From contig NZ_SRRU01000009.1 of assembly GCF_004784465.1 (NCBI RefSeq), forward strand, positions 1-64,000: a DNA stretch of 64,000 bases, in the 5' to 3' direction. A model generated the notes under the pieces. The model did no database searches and had not been told where the DNA came from. It saw nothing but the letters and a program-made list of their open reading frames with translations. Below, piece after piece: positions 16,902 through 25,581 of the stretch. Position numbers and translations under genes: made by a program. The stretch is from Streptomyces griseoluteus. Lineage in GTDB: Bacteria > Actinomycetota > Actinomycetes > Streptomycetales > Streptomycetaceae. Every line of letters begins with the position of its first letter. Within the stretch, counting starts at the first letter, position 1.

Positions 16902-17205
16902 CCGGATGATCCAACCCGGCGGCCCGGAGCACGTCAACTTGGTACCCGGACCGTGCCCGGAAATGCCCGTCCAAGCCTTCTTTGTGCGTCAACGATTTCG
17001 CCTCTGCTGAATACGAGTCAAAGATCTCCCGTGAACCCGTTCTCCGACGGGAGATCCCTTGTTCCGCCCTGTCGCCCTGTGCGAAAGTGTGCGTCTTCGT
17101 GACGGAGGCGATCGCCCTTCCCCGAAAGGGAGTTGACATCACCTCGTCCGCCATCCTGCCGACTGGTACAGACCTGATTCCGTGTGGATTCTGGAGGAAC
17201 AGCGC
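16902..17205. other. 304-base divergent intergenic region
   Basis: No gene is seen. It separates the GH114 lipoprotein from the lectin fusion gene, carries a TTGACA hexamer at 17133-17138 and the dre-like site at 17162-17177, and is noticeably less GC-rich than coding DNA on either side. Confidence 0.5.
17162..17177. promoter_or_regulatory. second DasR-element-like 16-mer, upstream of lectin fusion gene
   Basis: ACTGGTACAGACCTGA matches 12 of 16 positions of the dre consensus A(G/C)TGGTCTAGACCA(G/C)T, and shares TGGTACAGACC with the site upstream of the GH16 gene. It ends 28 bases before the GTG of the gene at 17206, a position where bound repressor would block transcription or elongation. 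Confidence 0.45.
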
Positions 17206-19032
17206 GTGAAGGGCGAAGGGCCGTCGAATTCCCGGAATTCCGTCGGGCCGTTCGGTATATCCGACGGCGAACTCAGTGCGGAACTCCAGAAGTGGACGGG
17301 ATCGGCGTCCGCCCTCCACCCCGTCGGCGAACTCCTCGACCGGCACTGGGCCGCCGCCTTCGCCTACGCCCGGCTGTGCGCCGACGGGCCCCGCGCGGCC
17401 GGCATGCTGACCACGGCCGCGTTCACCCGGCTGTTCGGCGAGTCGCTGCACCAGGCCGGCCCTTCCGCCGCCTGGCGGCCCCAACTGCTGGTCACCGTAC
17501 GGCGCATCGCCGCCGAGTGGGACACCGACGGCCGCCAGGAACTCCTGCACCCCGCGCTGCGGCCCGACCCGGCGAGCGGGGAGCGCGTCGCCGGCCGGCT
17601 GCTCCCGCCGCCGGGCCGACGGCTGCTGGCCCGCGCCTTCCAGCGGCTGCCCCAGCCCTCCCGCGCGGTGCTCTGGCACACCGAGGTCGAGGGCGAACCC
17701 CTTGCCGTGCCCGCCGCGCTGCTCGGGCTGGACGAGGAGAGCACGGCCGTCGAACTCGTCCGCGCACGCGAACGGTTGCGCGAGGAGTGCCTGCAGACCC
17801 ACCGCGAACTCGCCCCCGACGCCGAGTGCGGACGCTATTTGCGGATGCTGGACGTCACCTTCCGGCGCGGCGGCGGACTCGCCATGGACCCGGACCTGCG
17901 CGGTCACCTGGACGGCTGCGGCCACTGCGCCCGCACCGCCGACCAGCTCGCCCGCTTCCACGACGGACTCCCCCTCGCGCTCGCCGAGGCCGTGCTCGGC
18001 TGGGGCGCCGCCGCCTACCTCGCCGCCCGTGCCGACGACAGCGCCGCACCGCCCGCACCGGCGCCGCCCCTGCCCGCCGGCGGCGAGGAGTTCGTCCCCC
18101 CGCCGGCACCCGCCGAGGCGGACCGGGCTCCCGTGAGCCGTACCGCCCACCGCGCGGCCCGGCGGGTCCGGCGCCGCAATGTCTCGCTGGCCGTCGCCAC
18201 CGTCGGCGCCCTCGTCGCGCTGCCCCTGGTGCTGTGGTCGGTGCTCGGCTCCGACGACGGCCCCACCACCGCCCACGACGCCACCCCCTCCCCGGCGCCG
18301 GACACCTCCGGGCCCGCGCCGCAGCCGTCCTGGGCGGGCGCGGACGGCAACCGGCCGACCGTCCGGGGCCGGCTGCACAACGTCGCCTCCGGGCGCTGCG
18401 TCGGCATCGTCGGGAAGAAGGCCGTCGAGGGCGCCGAGACCGAGGTCGTCACCTGCTCCACGGCACCCGGCCAGCGCTGGCGGTACGAGGCGGACGGCCG
18501 CCTGCGCAGCGACGCGGCGCCCGCCCTCTGCCTGGACTCCCGCCTCGGCTACTCGGTCCGGCTCGCCCCCTGTTCGGCCACCGGCACCGACGGCCGCTTC
18601 ATCCGCTACGACTTCACCCTCCAGGGCACCCTCGTGCCCCGCTGGAACCAGAACCTCGCCCTCACCCCGGCCGCCACCGACGGCTCCGGCGCGCTGGTGC
18701 TGAAGAACCGCGCCGAGACCGCCGTCCAGCGCTGGGTCGTGGACACCGCCCGCAACGACCCGCAGATGGAGGTCGTCAACTGGGACAAGGGCAGCCCGAC
18801 GGCCTCCGCTCACCGCACTCCGGCCAAGCCGGCCCCCACCACGAACTCCGCGAGCCCGACGTCGAGCCCGACGCCCACGGCCACGCCCTCCGCCAGTCCC
18901 ACGCCCGGCGCGTCGGCCGACGACACCTGCCCCCCGTACCGGGACCGCTGCGGCTGGGACGGCGGGGGAGACGGGCGCCGGTACGAGGGCGGCGGCTACG
19001 GCGGCGGGGGCTACGGGGGCCGGCACCGCTGA
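17206..19032 (+). CDS. sigma-like / zinc anti-sigma-like / membrane / ricin-lectin fusion protein (copy A)
   Basis: 608 residues. Residues about 44-80 resemble sigma region 2 helices (LLDRHWAAAFAYARLCADGP). Residues 147-200 resemble sigma region 4 (RLPQPSRAVLWHTEVEGEPL and LVRARERLREE). C208 together with H234-x3-C238-x2-C241 reproduces the zinc anti-sigma (ZAS) signature. A Pro-rich linker and one membrane helix (about 324-346) lead to a ricin-B beta-trefoil (about 370-510), a Thr/Ser/Pro tail and a Gly-rich C-terminus. The predicted topology puts the regulatory part inside and the lectin outside. GGAGG stands before GTG 17206. A paralogue lies at 26582. A sugar-sensing role is inference; DNA binding is not shown. 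Confidence 0.75.
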   Translation: MKGEGPSNSRNSVGPFGISDGELSAELQKWTGSASALHPVGELLDRHWAAAFAYARLCADGPRAAGMLTTAAFTRLFGESLHQAGPSAAWRPQLLVTVRRIAAEWDTDGRQELLHPALRPDPASGERVAGRLLPPPGRRLLARAFQRLPQPSRAVLWHTEVEGEPLAVPAALLGLDEESTAVELVRARERLREECLQTHRELAPDAECGRYLRMLDVTFRRGGGLAMDPDLRGHLDGCGHCARTADQLARFHDGLPLALAEAVLGWGAAAYLAARADDSAAPPAPAPPLPAGGEEFVPPPAPAEADRAPVSRTAHRAARRVRRRNVSLAVATVGALVALPLVLWSVLGSDDGPTTAHDATPSPAPDTSGPAPQPSWAGADGNRPTVRGRLHNVASGRCVGIVGKKAVEGAETEVVTCSTAPGQRWRYEADGRLRSDAAPALCLDSRLGYSVRLAPCSATGTDGRFIRYDFTLQGTLVPRWNQNLALTPAATDGSGALVLKNRAETAVQRWVVDTARNDPQMEVVNWDKGSPTASAHRTPAKPAPTTNSASPTSSPTPTATPSASPTPGASADDTCPPYRDRCGWDGGGDGRRYEGGGYGGGGYGGRHR

Positions 19033-19050
19033 ACCGTCACCTCAGCGGTG
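19024..19050. terminator. hairpin containing both convergent stop codons
   Basis: CACCGCTGA (19024-19032) pairs with TCAGCGGTG (19042-19050) around a 9-base loop. The stem contains the TGA of the lectin fusion gene and the stop codon of the convergent stress-protein gene. Confidence 0.5.
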
Positions 19051-19533
19051 GTGCGGCGGGGGTGGGATCGTGCCCAGGCCGGGAGCCTGTCCGGGCCAGA
19101 CCAGCAGGACCGGGCACGGCGCGTGGTCGACGACGAAGCGCGCGGCGGGGCCCAGGCTGTGGGGGCCGAGGCGGGAACGGTCGCCGTCGCGGGCGAGGAC
19201 GAGGAGGCCCGCGCCCTCGGCCGCCGCGACCACCTCGCGCTCCGGGCGGCCCGCGCGCTCCTCGCGCACACAGGGGCGGCCAAGGCGTTCGGCGGCCGCG
19301 TCCAGCAGCTCCGCCGCGGAGCCGTCGCCGAGGGCCTCGACACGGTCGCCCGGATCGGTCTCCCAGGCCCGCCCGCGCCCCATCAGCCCCGCGAACGCGC
19401 CGTGCGCCACACCGGGCACCTCTGGCCCCGACACATGCAGCAGCACCACCTCACGGGCGTGCGGGGCGTGCACGCGCACGGCGTCCACACAGGCGGGCCA
19501 GGTGCCCTCGACGAGCCAGACGACCGCACGCAT
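19042..19533 (-). CDS. universal stress protein (UspA) family protein
   Basis: 163 residues, one Usp domain. The C-terminal ATP-binding motif is present as ARDGDRSRLGPHSLGPAARF followed by VVDHAPCPVLLVWP, fitting G-x2-G-x9-G-type Usp sequences. The N-terminus MRAVVWLVEGTW replaces the usual acidic first strand, so nucleotide binding may be altered. GGAGG is 7 bases before ATG 19533. The gene lies directly downstream of the ArsB-type permease, separated by 29 bases, and is probably in its operon. Confidence 0.8.
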   Translation of the reverse strand: MRAVVWLVEGTWPACVDAVRVHAPHAREVVLLHVSGPEVPGVAHGAFAGLMGRGRAWETDPGDRVEALGDGSAAELLDAAAERLGRPCVREERAGRPEREVVAAAEGAGLLVLARDGDRSRLGPHSLGPAARFVVDHAPCPVLLVWPGQAPGLGTIPPPPHHR

Positions 19534-19562
19534 CCCATGTCCTCCTCGGTCCACGCCACCCG

Positions 19563-20816
19563 TCAGATGAGCCGCAGCGCCCCCCACAGTGCCACCACCG
19601 ACACCGCCAGCGCCGAGGGCACGGCGATCAGGCCCAGCCGGGTGAACTCCCCGAGGTCCACGCCCTCGTCGTGCTGGTGCACGATCCGCCGCCACAGCAG
19701 GGTGGCCAGCGAACCGGCGTAGGTGAGGTTCGGGCCGATGTTCACGCCCAGCAGCACCGCCAGCACCGCACCCGCCCCGCCGGGGGCGGCCAGCGGCAGC
19801 AGCACCAGCACGGCGGGCAGGTTGTTGATCAGGTTGGCCAGTACGGCGGCCAGCGCGGCGATCCCCAGCAGCGCGAGCAGCCCGCTCCCGGACGGCAGCA
19901 GATGCCCGAGCGCGTCCGAGAGGCCGTTGTCCACGACCGCCCGCACCACCACGCCCAGCGCCAGCACGAACGCCAGGAACGGCGGCGCGGCCGCCCGCAC
20001 CACGGACAGCGGGGTCGCCTGCCGCCGCACCACCGCCCGCCCGGCCATGACCAGCGCGCCCGCCGCCGCCGCCCACGCCGGATCGACGCCGAACGCCGAC
20101 GTCACCACGAATCCGGCCAGGGTGCAGCCGACGGTCACCAGCGCGAACACCGGCATCGGTGGCTCCTCGCCGGTGTCCCGCGCGGCCGGCGCCGCCGCCG
20201 ACAGATCGCGGCGGAAGAAGCGCCGGAACACCACGTACTCCACGCCGATCGCGGCCAGCCAGGGCAGTGCCATCAGCGCGGCGAACCGGGTGAAGGACAG
20301 CCCGCTCGCCGTAAAGGCCAGCAGGTTCGTCAGATTGGACACCGGCAGCAGCAGTGACGCCGTGTTCGACAGATGCGTGCACGCGTAGACGTGCGGCTTG
20401 GGGCGGACGCCGGAGCGGGCGGCCGTGGCGAACACCACCGGGGTGAGCAGCACGATCGTCGCGTCCAGGCTCAGTACGGCCGTGATCACCGAGGCCAGCG
20501 CGAACACCGCCGTCAGCAGCCGTACCGGCCGCCCCCGCGACCAGCGGGCCATCCACGCCCCGCAGGCCCGGAACAGGCCCTCCACGTCGCAGAAGTGGGC
20601 CAGTACGAGCACCGCGGCCAGGAATCCGACCACCGGGCCCAGCCGGGCCACCTCGTCGCGGGCGTGGTCCAGGGAGATGGCGCCGGTGAGGATGGCGATC
20701 CCGGCGGCGGGCACCGCGAGGACGGCCTCGGTCCAGCCGAAGGGCCGTACCACCGCCCAGGCGAGCACGGCGACGAGCAGGACGGCCGACAGAGCCTCGG
20801 CGAGCGGGGTGTTCAG
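19563..20816 (-). CDS. ArsB/NhaD-type (SLC13-like) ion permease
   Basis: About 417 residues with roughly eleven hydrophobic segments. Recognisable ion-transporter features are SLDATIVLLTPVVFATAAR, HLSNTASLLLPVSNLTNLLA and LANLINNLPAVLVLLPLA; the paired internal N-x-x-N-P loops are typical of the ArsB/citrate (IT) superfamily. The substrate is arsenite, an anion or Na+/H+; the sequence does not decide. The start is odd: GGAGG lies 6 bases before CTG 20814-20816, which gives the N-terminus MNTPLAEALSAVLL seen in relatives. The first conventional start is GTG at 20766-20768, 16 codons later. Confidence 0.82.
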   Translation of the reverse strand: MNTPLAEALSAVLLVAVLAWAVVRPFGWTEAVLAVPAAGIAILTGAISLDHARDEVARLGPVVGFLAAVLVLAHFCDVEGLFRACGAWMARWSRGRPVRLLTAVFALASVITAVLSLDATIVLLTPVVFATAARSGVRPKPHVYACTHLSNTASLLLPVSNLTNLLAFTASGLSFTRFAALMALPWLAAIGVEYVVFRRFFRRDLSAAAPAARDTGEEPPMPVFALVTVGCTLAGFVVTSAFGVDPAWAAAAGALVMAGRAVVRRQATPLSVVRAAAPPFLAFVLALGVVVRAVVDNGLSDALGHLLPSGSGLLALLGIAALAAVLANLINNLPAVLVLLPLAAPGGAGAVLAVLLGVNIGPNLTYAGSLATLLWRRIVHQHDEGVDLGEFTRLGLIAVPSALAVSVVALWGALRLI

Positions 20817-20907
20817 GGGGATCCTCCGGATCGGTGGTGATGTGCCCGCTCATGAAAACAGACCCCGGTGCGCCGGGCCGACCGGGACCCGGCGCCGTCC
20901 GGCCCGG

Positions 20908-21612
20908 TCAGGCGCCCGAACCGGGGGCGAAGACGGTCAGGCGCACCGAGGAGGAGTTCCCGGAGACCGGTACCGGACCGCCCGTCCAGGTCACCTTCAG
21001 CGGGTCCCGCTCATCGGGCGGGGTGACCACCAGCGAGGTCGGCTTCTGCGACTTCGCGCCGCTGACCTGCGGGTTGGAGAAGGTCAGCCCGGCCCAGGCG
21101 CTCTGGCCGGGGCGGAGGGTGACCGTCACCGGGGAGCCCGGGGTGCGCTCGGGGTCGCGGCCGAGCTGGGTGCCGGAGGCGTTCACGAAGGCCGCGCCCG
21201 GATAGCCGCGCAGGGTGCAGGTGCGGGGCGACCTGTTGGTGAGGACGACGGGGAAGTTCTCCTGCCCGGCGCCCGGATCGTTCCGGCCCACGGCGGCCCG
21301 TAGCTCCGAGGTGTGGCAGCGGGTGCTCCTGGCGCTGTCGGGCCTGACGGTCTTCGTCGCCGTGTCCGGCGCCGAGCTGGGGGTCGTGGTGCCGCCGCTC
21401 TGGGTCACCGGCGAGGGGGTGCCGGCCGCGTCGGGCGAGCCGGTGGACTCGGCCGGGGCCGACGTCTCGGTCGCGGGGGCCGCCGAGCCGGACACCGTCT
21501 TCGCCGGGGCCGCGCCCACGTCACCGTTGCCGCAGGCGGTCAGGAGGCCCAGTACGGCGGCGGAGCCCACGAGCAGGGTCCCGCACCGCCTGGCCGGGGA
21601 TGAGTTCGCCAT
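20908..21612 (-). CDS. DUF4232 domain lipoprotein
   Basis: 234 residues. A lipoprotein signal peptide ends in LLTACG with the lipid-accepting Cys near residue 27. A Ser/Thr/Ala/Pro-rich linker of about 65 residues follows. The C-terminal domain (CHTSELRAAVGR, ENFPVVLTNRSPRTCTLRGY, PGAAFVNASGTQLG) is DUF4232, a beta-sandwich common in actinobacterial secreted proteins, with two cysteines likely to form a disulfide. Function unknown. The gene shares orientation with the kinase gene upstream (187 bases away). Confidence 0.87.
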   Translation of the reverse strand: MANSSPARRCGTLLVGSAAVLGLLTACGNGDVGAAPAKTVSGSAAPATETSAPAESTGSPDAAGTPSPVTQSGGTTTPSSAPDTATKTVRPDSARSTRCHTSELRAAVGRNDPGAGQENFPVVLTNRSPRTCTLRGYPGAAFVNASGTQLGRDPERTPGSPVTVTLRPGQSAWAGLTFSNPQVSGAKSQKPTSLVVTPPDERDPLKVTWTGGPVPVSGNSSSVRLTVFAPGSGA

Positions 21613-21799
21613 GTCGCACAAGCCTCCCTGTAATCCACGGCGCGCGAGGTCCGCGTGCCGTCGGCGCCGGATGCGCCGTCACAGCTTCCGATGCGCCGTG
21701 CGGCGGAAAAGTTCGGGACGAGGCAGAAAAACTTCCGCGCCTGAAGAAGTCTCCGCTCAACGGGGCCTCCCCGCCACGCCGGACGAGGGTTCCCCCCGA

Positions 21800-23176
21800 T
21801 CAGGTGACCCGGAGCGAGCGGAGTATGCCGTCGGTGGCGTCCGGGCCGCCGTGCTGGCGCACCTGCACGTACACCTGCGGGCCGTGCGCGCCGTCCGAGG
21901 GGCGCAGCGCGGACTCGGTGACCGAGCCCCCGCCCGCGCAGCCGCTCCACACCCGGACCGTGCCCCGCCATCCCGGCCCGGTGAACGCGTGCCGGTCCGC
22001 GCCCCGGCAGCCGGAGTGCGCCAGGGCGCCCACCCGGCCGGTGAGATCCCCCTCGCCCACGCCGACGAAGACCCCGTTCACCGGCTCCCCGAGGTCGGAC
22101 CAGCGGGACAGGTCGTCGGCGACCACCAGCCCCGGCTCCTTGCCGCCGGACAGCCCGAGGACGCGCGGGTCCCACCCGGAGTCGCGCAGCTCCCGGTCCC
22201 AGCCCGCGGGCACCTCGACGGCGATACGGCCGGAGGCGTCCCGTACCCGCGCCGCGCCGGCGCCCCCGGCGGGCCGGTGCGGGAACAGCGCCGCCACGCT
22301 CCCGGCCGCCACGAGGGCAAGCGCGGCCGCCATGACGAGGACCGCGCGCCTGCCCCGCACCGCGCCGGACCACCTGGGCCGGGCAGGGGCCGCCGCCAGC
22401 CGGTCCAGCTCGTCGGCGAACGCCCGCGCGGAGGGCCAGCGCCGCTCGCGGTCCGGCTCCAGCGCCCGCAGCACCGCCCGCTCCACTGCGGGGTCCAGGT
22501 CCGGCCGCAGACGGCTCGGCGGCAGCACCCTGCCCGGCGGGCCCGGCACGGTCCCGGTCAGCAGCTCGTAGCCCACCGCGCCCAGGCCGTAGACGTCGGC
22601 GCGTTCGTCGATGCCGGCGCCCGGCTCGGCCTGCTCCGGGGGCTGGTAGCCCGCCGAACCCGCCGCGAGGGTCAGCGCCGACGCCTGCGCCAGGCACTTG
22701 GCCAGCCCCAGGTCGGCCAGCAACAGCCGGCGCCCGCCGTCCGGGGCGGTGCGCAGCAGCAGGTTGGTCGGCTTGATGTCCCGGTGCACGATCCCCGCCT
22801 CGTGCAGCGCGGCGGCGCCCCGCGCGGCCAGCGCCGTCAGCTCCAGCGCCTCGGACACCGGCGGGGGACCGTCGACGCACAGGTCGGCGAGGGTGCCTCC
22901 GTCGGCGTACTCCATGACGAAGTACGGCCTGCCGTCGTCCAGTTCGCCGATGTCGTAGACCTGCACCACCCGGCTGGACCCCGCCCGGCGCAGCAGCCGC
23001 GCCTCGGCGAGGAAGCGCTCGCGCACATCGAGGCGGTGGGACCAGTTGTCGGCGAGCACCTTGACCGCCACCAGGGCGTCCAGTTCGTCGTCGTGGGCGA
23101 GCCACACCGTGGCGAACGCCCCGCTGCCCAGGCGATGTTGAAGGCGGTACCGGCCGATCCGCTCCGGGGGGTGCAT
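21800..23176 (-). CDS. receptor-like Ser/Thr protein kinase
   Basis: 458 residues. The kinase domain spans about residues 8-270: glycine loop LGSGAFATVW, catalytic Lys in VAVKVL, catalytic loop HRDIKPTN, metal loop DLG in place of DFG, GSAGYQPPEQ and DVYGLGAVGYELL. A single membrane helix near residue 290 (AVLVMAAALALVAAGSVAAL) is followed by an extracellular domain of about 150 residues with cysteines (SGCRGAD, SGCAGGG), not the PASTA type. Hanks-type kinases phosphorylate cytoplasmic regulators in response to outside cues. It is divergent, 47 bases away, from an ECF sigma factor gene, its most likely partner. ATG 23176 has no clear ribosome site. Confidence 0.92.
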   Translation of the reverse strand: MHPPERIGRYRLQHRLGSGAFATVWLAHDDELDALVAVKVLADNWSHRLDVRERFLAEARLLRRAGSSRVVQVYDIGELDDGRPYFVMEYADGGTLADLCVDGPPPVSEALELTALAARGAAALHEAGIVHRDIKPTNLLLRTAPDGGRRLLLADLGLAKCLAQASALTLAAGSAGYQPPEQAEPGAGIDERADVYGLGAVGYELLTGTVPGPPGRVLPPSRLRPDLDPAVERAVLRALEPDRERRWPSARAFADELDRLAAAPARPRWSGAVRGRRAVLVMAAALALVAAGSVAALFPHRPAGGAGAARVRDASGRIAVEVPAGWDRELRDSGWDPRVLGLSGGKEPGLVVADDLSRWSDLGEPVNGVFVGVGEGDLTGRVGALAHSGCRGADRHAFTGPGWRGTVRVWSGCAGGGSVTESALRPSDGAHGPQVYVQVRQHGGPDATDGILRSLRVT

Positions 23177-23223
23177 ACGACTATCATGCCTGGCCCGAGA
23201 TCGACTCCGAGAGGAGAGCCGAC

Positions 23224-23772
23224 GTGCCGGACGCCGCGACGGCCGAGGAGCTGGCCCGCCTGGCGGCCGCGGGCGACCGGGCTGCCCTGGACCGGCTGCT
23301 GGCCGGGCTGCGGCCGGAAGTGGTGCGCCGCTGCGGGCGCTTCCTGCCCTGCCGGGAGGACGCCGAGGAGGCCGCCCAGGACGTACTGCTCCAGGTGGCC
23401 CGGCACATCGGTGGCTTCGAGGGTCGCAGCCGTTTCAGCACCTGGCTCTACACGGTCGTCGCCAACTGCTGCCGGCAGAAGTACCGCGAGCTGAAGCGGC
23501 GGGCCGCCGAACAGCCGGCCCCCGCCGAGGTGCCGGAGGCCGCCGACCCGCGCACCACCAGCGTCATCGCGGGCTCCCGGGTCGATCTGCTGGAGGCGCT
23601 TGACCGGCTGGAGCGCGAGCACCCGCACCTGGTCGCCCCGCTGGTCTACCGCGACCTGTGCCAACTGGAGTACGCCGAGGCCGCCGAACGCGCGGGCATT
23701 CCGCTGGGCACGCTGAAGTCCCGGCTGCACGAGGCCCGTAGGCTGGTACGGCCCTGGCTGCGCGCCCAGTGA
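23224..23772 (+). CDS. ECF (group 4) RNA polymerase sigma factor
   Basis: 182 residues. Region 2 is seen in EEAAQDVLLQVARHIGGFEG and RSRFSTWLYTVVANCCRQKY, the region-2.4 promoter-recognition helix. Region 4 is at the C-terminus (AEAAERAGIPLGTLKSRLHE). No extra C-terminal domain is present. No anti-sigma gene is adjacent; instead a Ser/Thr kinase is divergent from it, so control by phosphorylation is plausible (inference). GTG 23224 follows a GGAGAG ribosome site. It converges on the multicopper oxidase gene with a short hairpin between. Confidence 0.92.
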   Translation: MPDAATAEELARLAAAGDRAALDRLLAGLRPEVVRRCGRFLPCREDAEEAAQDVLLQVARHIGGFEGRSRFSTWLYTVVANCCRQKYRELKRRAAEQPAPAEVPEAADPRTTSVIAGSRVDLLEALDRLEREHPHLVAPLVYRDLCQLEYAEAAERAGIPLGTLKSRLHEARRLVRPWLRAQ

Positions 23773-23791
23773 CCCGCCACCGGGGCGGGTC
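23771..23791. terminator. hairpin between sigma factor and oxidase genes
   Basis: GACCCGCC (23771-23778) pairs with GGCGGGTC (23784-23791) around a 5-base loop, in the 28-base gap between the convergent stop codons. Confidence 0.5.
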
Positions 23792-23800
23792 GGGGGAGGC

Positions 23801-25420
23801 TCACTTCTTGTAGCCGAGCACCGTCATCATGCCGCTCTCCGAGTGGTACTGGTTGTGGCAGTGCAGCATCCACAGACCGGGGTTGTCGGCGTCGAAGTCG
23901 ATGACCAGCTTGCGGTGGGGGAGCACCACGGCGGTGTCCTTGCGGGCGCCCACCGCGTCGAGGCCGGTCAGTGCGAAGGTGTGGCCGTGCAGATGCAGCG
24001 GGTGCCACATGTCGGTGGCGTTGATCAGGGTCATCCGCACCCGCTCCCCGGCCCGCACCGCGTGCCGTTCACGCACGTCGTACTGCTTGTGGTCGAAGCC
24101 CCAGTCGTACCTCGCCATGGTGCCGGTGACCTTGATGCGCATCTTGCGGTCCGGCTCGCGGTGGTCAAGGGCGACGGAGTCGGCGGGCACCAGACGGCGC
24201 GCCGGAAGCACCTCGCCGTCCAGCTCCGGCACCTTCACACCCGCAGGTGGAACGGTTCTGCCGTTGTCCGTACGGAGCACCGCGAGCGCCTGCCCGCTCT
24301 TGCCCTCGGCCAGCGCGACCAGCGGGAACACCCCGTCCTTGGCGGTGATCAGCACGTCGTACCGCTCCGCCATGCCGACCAGCAGCGCGTCCGTCTCCCG
24401 GTGCTGGACCGGGTAGCCGTCGGTGTGCGTCACCGTCAGCCTGTGGCCGCCGAGCGCCACCCGGAAGGCGGTGTCCGAGCCCGCGTTGATGATGCGCAGC
24501 CGCACCCGCTCGCCGGGACGGCACTTGAACGAGGTCGGCGCGCCCGGCCGGCGCCCGTTGATCAGGTAGATCGGGTACGAGACATTGCCGCCGACCCCGT
24601 CCAGGATGCGGCTCCGGGACCCGTGCAGCATCCGGTTGGGGCCGGTGTTCTTCGGCGGGCTGGGCATGGCCGACATCGGGGGCTCGTGCGGGTGGGCGGT
24701 CGGGCGCCGCTCGGGGCCCATCATCGCCATGCCGCCCCCCGGCTTGAGCTGCTGCAGCACCTTCTCCGGGGTGGAGCCGTCGACGCCGTCCACCCAGTCG
24801 TCGAGGACGACCACCCACTCCTTGTCGTACTTCAGCGGCTCCCTGGGGTCGTCCACCACGAGCGGCGCGTACAGGCCCCGGTCCGGCTGCATGCCGACGT
24901 GGCTGTGCAGCAGGTAGGTGCCGGGATGGGCGACGGTGAAGCGGTAGTTGAAGTCCATCCCGGACGGGATGGAGTCCTGGGTGAGGCCCGGTGTGCCGTC
25001 CATGTCGCAGCGCAGCCGGACGCCGTGCGAGTGGAGCGTGGTGGTCTCTGGCAGCCGGTTGGCGAGCGTGATGCTCAGCACGTCCCCGGCGGTCGCCCGC
25101 ACCAGCGGTCCGGGCAGCGCGTCCTGGTAGGCCCAGGTGCGCACCGACCGGCCGCCCAGGTCCAGCGTGGTCGCACCGGCCGTGAGCGTGACCATGCGTA
25201 CCCGGCCCGACCCGCGCCGCCGCTCGGCCGCACGGACCTCCGGACCCGAGGGTTCGACGTAACCCGCGGGCCCCGGCGGTACGAAGTTCCCCGCCGCCAT
25301 CATCGTGCCGCGCGGTCCCGGCCGGGGCCGGGGGCCCGAGTCGGAGCAGGCGGCCAGGAGTCCCGCGCCCGCGGCAGCGAGCGGGACGCGGAGGAGAGTA
25401 CGCCGCGAAGGTGTATGCAT
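23801..25420 (-). CDS. multicopper oxidase
   Basis: 539 residues. The N-terminus has a twin-arginine-like signal (SRRTLLRVPLAAAGAGLLAA) with a lipobox-like AAC. Four copper-binding motifs are intact: HSHG, HSHVG, HPLHLHGH and HCHNQYHSESGMM (type 1 Cys and axial Met). Three cupredoxin domains are implied by the length. A Met/His-rich insertion at about 230-265 (GGGMAMMGPE, HPHEPPMSAMP) resembles the copper-binding loop of CueO-type cuprous oxidases, so copper tolerance is a reasonable role; laccase activity is also possible. ATG 25420 lacks a ribosome site and may be leaderless. Confidence 0.92.
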   Translation of the reverse strand: MHTPSRRTLLRVPLAAAGAGLLAACSDSGPRPRPGPRGTMMAAGNFVPPGPAGYVEPSGPEVRAAERRRGSGRVRMVTLTAGATTLDLGGRSVRTWAYQDALPGPLVRATAGDVLSITLANRLPETTTLHSHGVRLRCDMDGTPGLTQDSIPSGMDFNYRFTVAHPGTYLLHSHVGMQPDRGLYAPLVVDDPREPLKYDKEWVVVLDDWVDGVDGSTPEKVLQQLKPGGGMAMMGPERRPTAHPHEPPMSAMPSPPKNTGPNRMLHGSRSRILDGVGGNVSYPIYLINGRRPGAPTSFKCRPGERVRLRIINAGSDTAFRVALGGHRLTVTHTDGYPVQHRETDALLVGMAERYDVLITAKDGVFPLVALAEGKSGQALAVLRTDNGRTVPPAGVKVPELDGEVLPARRLVPADSVALDHREPDRKMRIKVTGTMARYDWGFDHKQYDVRERHAVRAGERVRMTLINATDMWHPLHLHGHTFALTGLDAVGARKDTAVVLPHRKLVIDFDADNPGLWMLHCHNQYHSESGMMTVLGYKK

Positions 25421-25560
25421 GTAGGAAATAAGACACTTTTTGTGCTCATATGTGATGGATCTGAGGGCGGCGCGTCTGCTGGTGTCGGCCCGGCGAAGTG
25501 TCCGGGGCGCCGGGTACCGGGGGAGTGCGCGGCTGATCTGGCTCGATTTACGGGTGAGTA

Positions 25561-25580
25561 CCCTCGCGGTACCGTGAGGG
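25561..25580. promoter_or_regulatory. 20-bp near-perfect palindrome at the toxin-antitoxin start
   Basis: CCCTCGCGGTACCGTGAGGG reads the same on both strands at 18 of 20 positions and ends one base before ATG 25582. That is where self-repressing toxin-antitoxin operators usually lie. It also means the transcript is probably leaderless, because no ribosome site fits. Confidence 0.6.
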
Positions 25581-25581
25581 C

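Noticed and set aside
17184..20357. 1057-codon plus-strand frame across the lectin fusion and permease genes
   Set aside because: The product is almost only Arg, Pro, Ala and Gly. The frame crosses two genuine genes in other frames.
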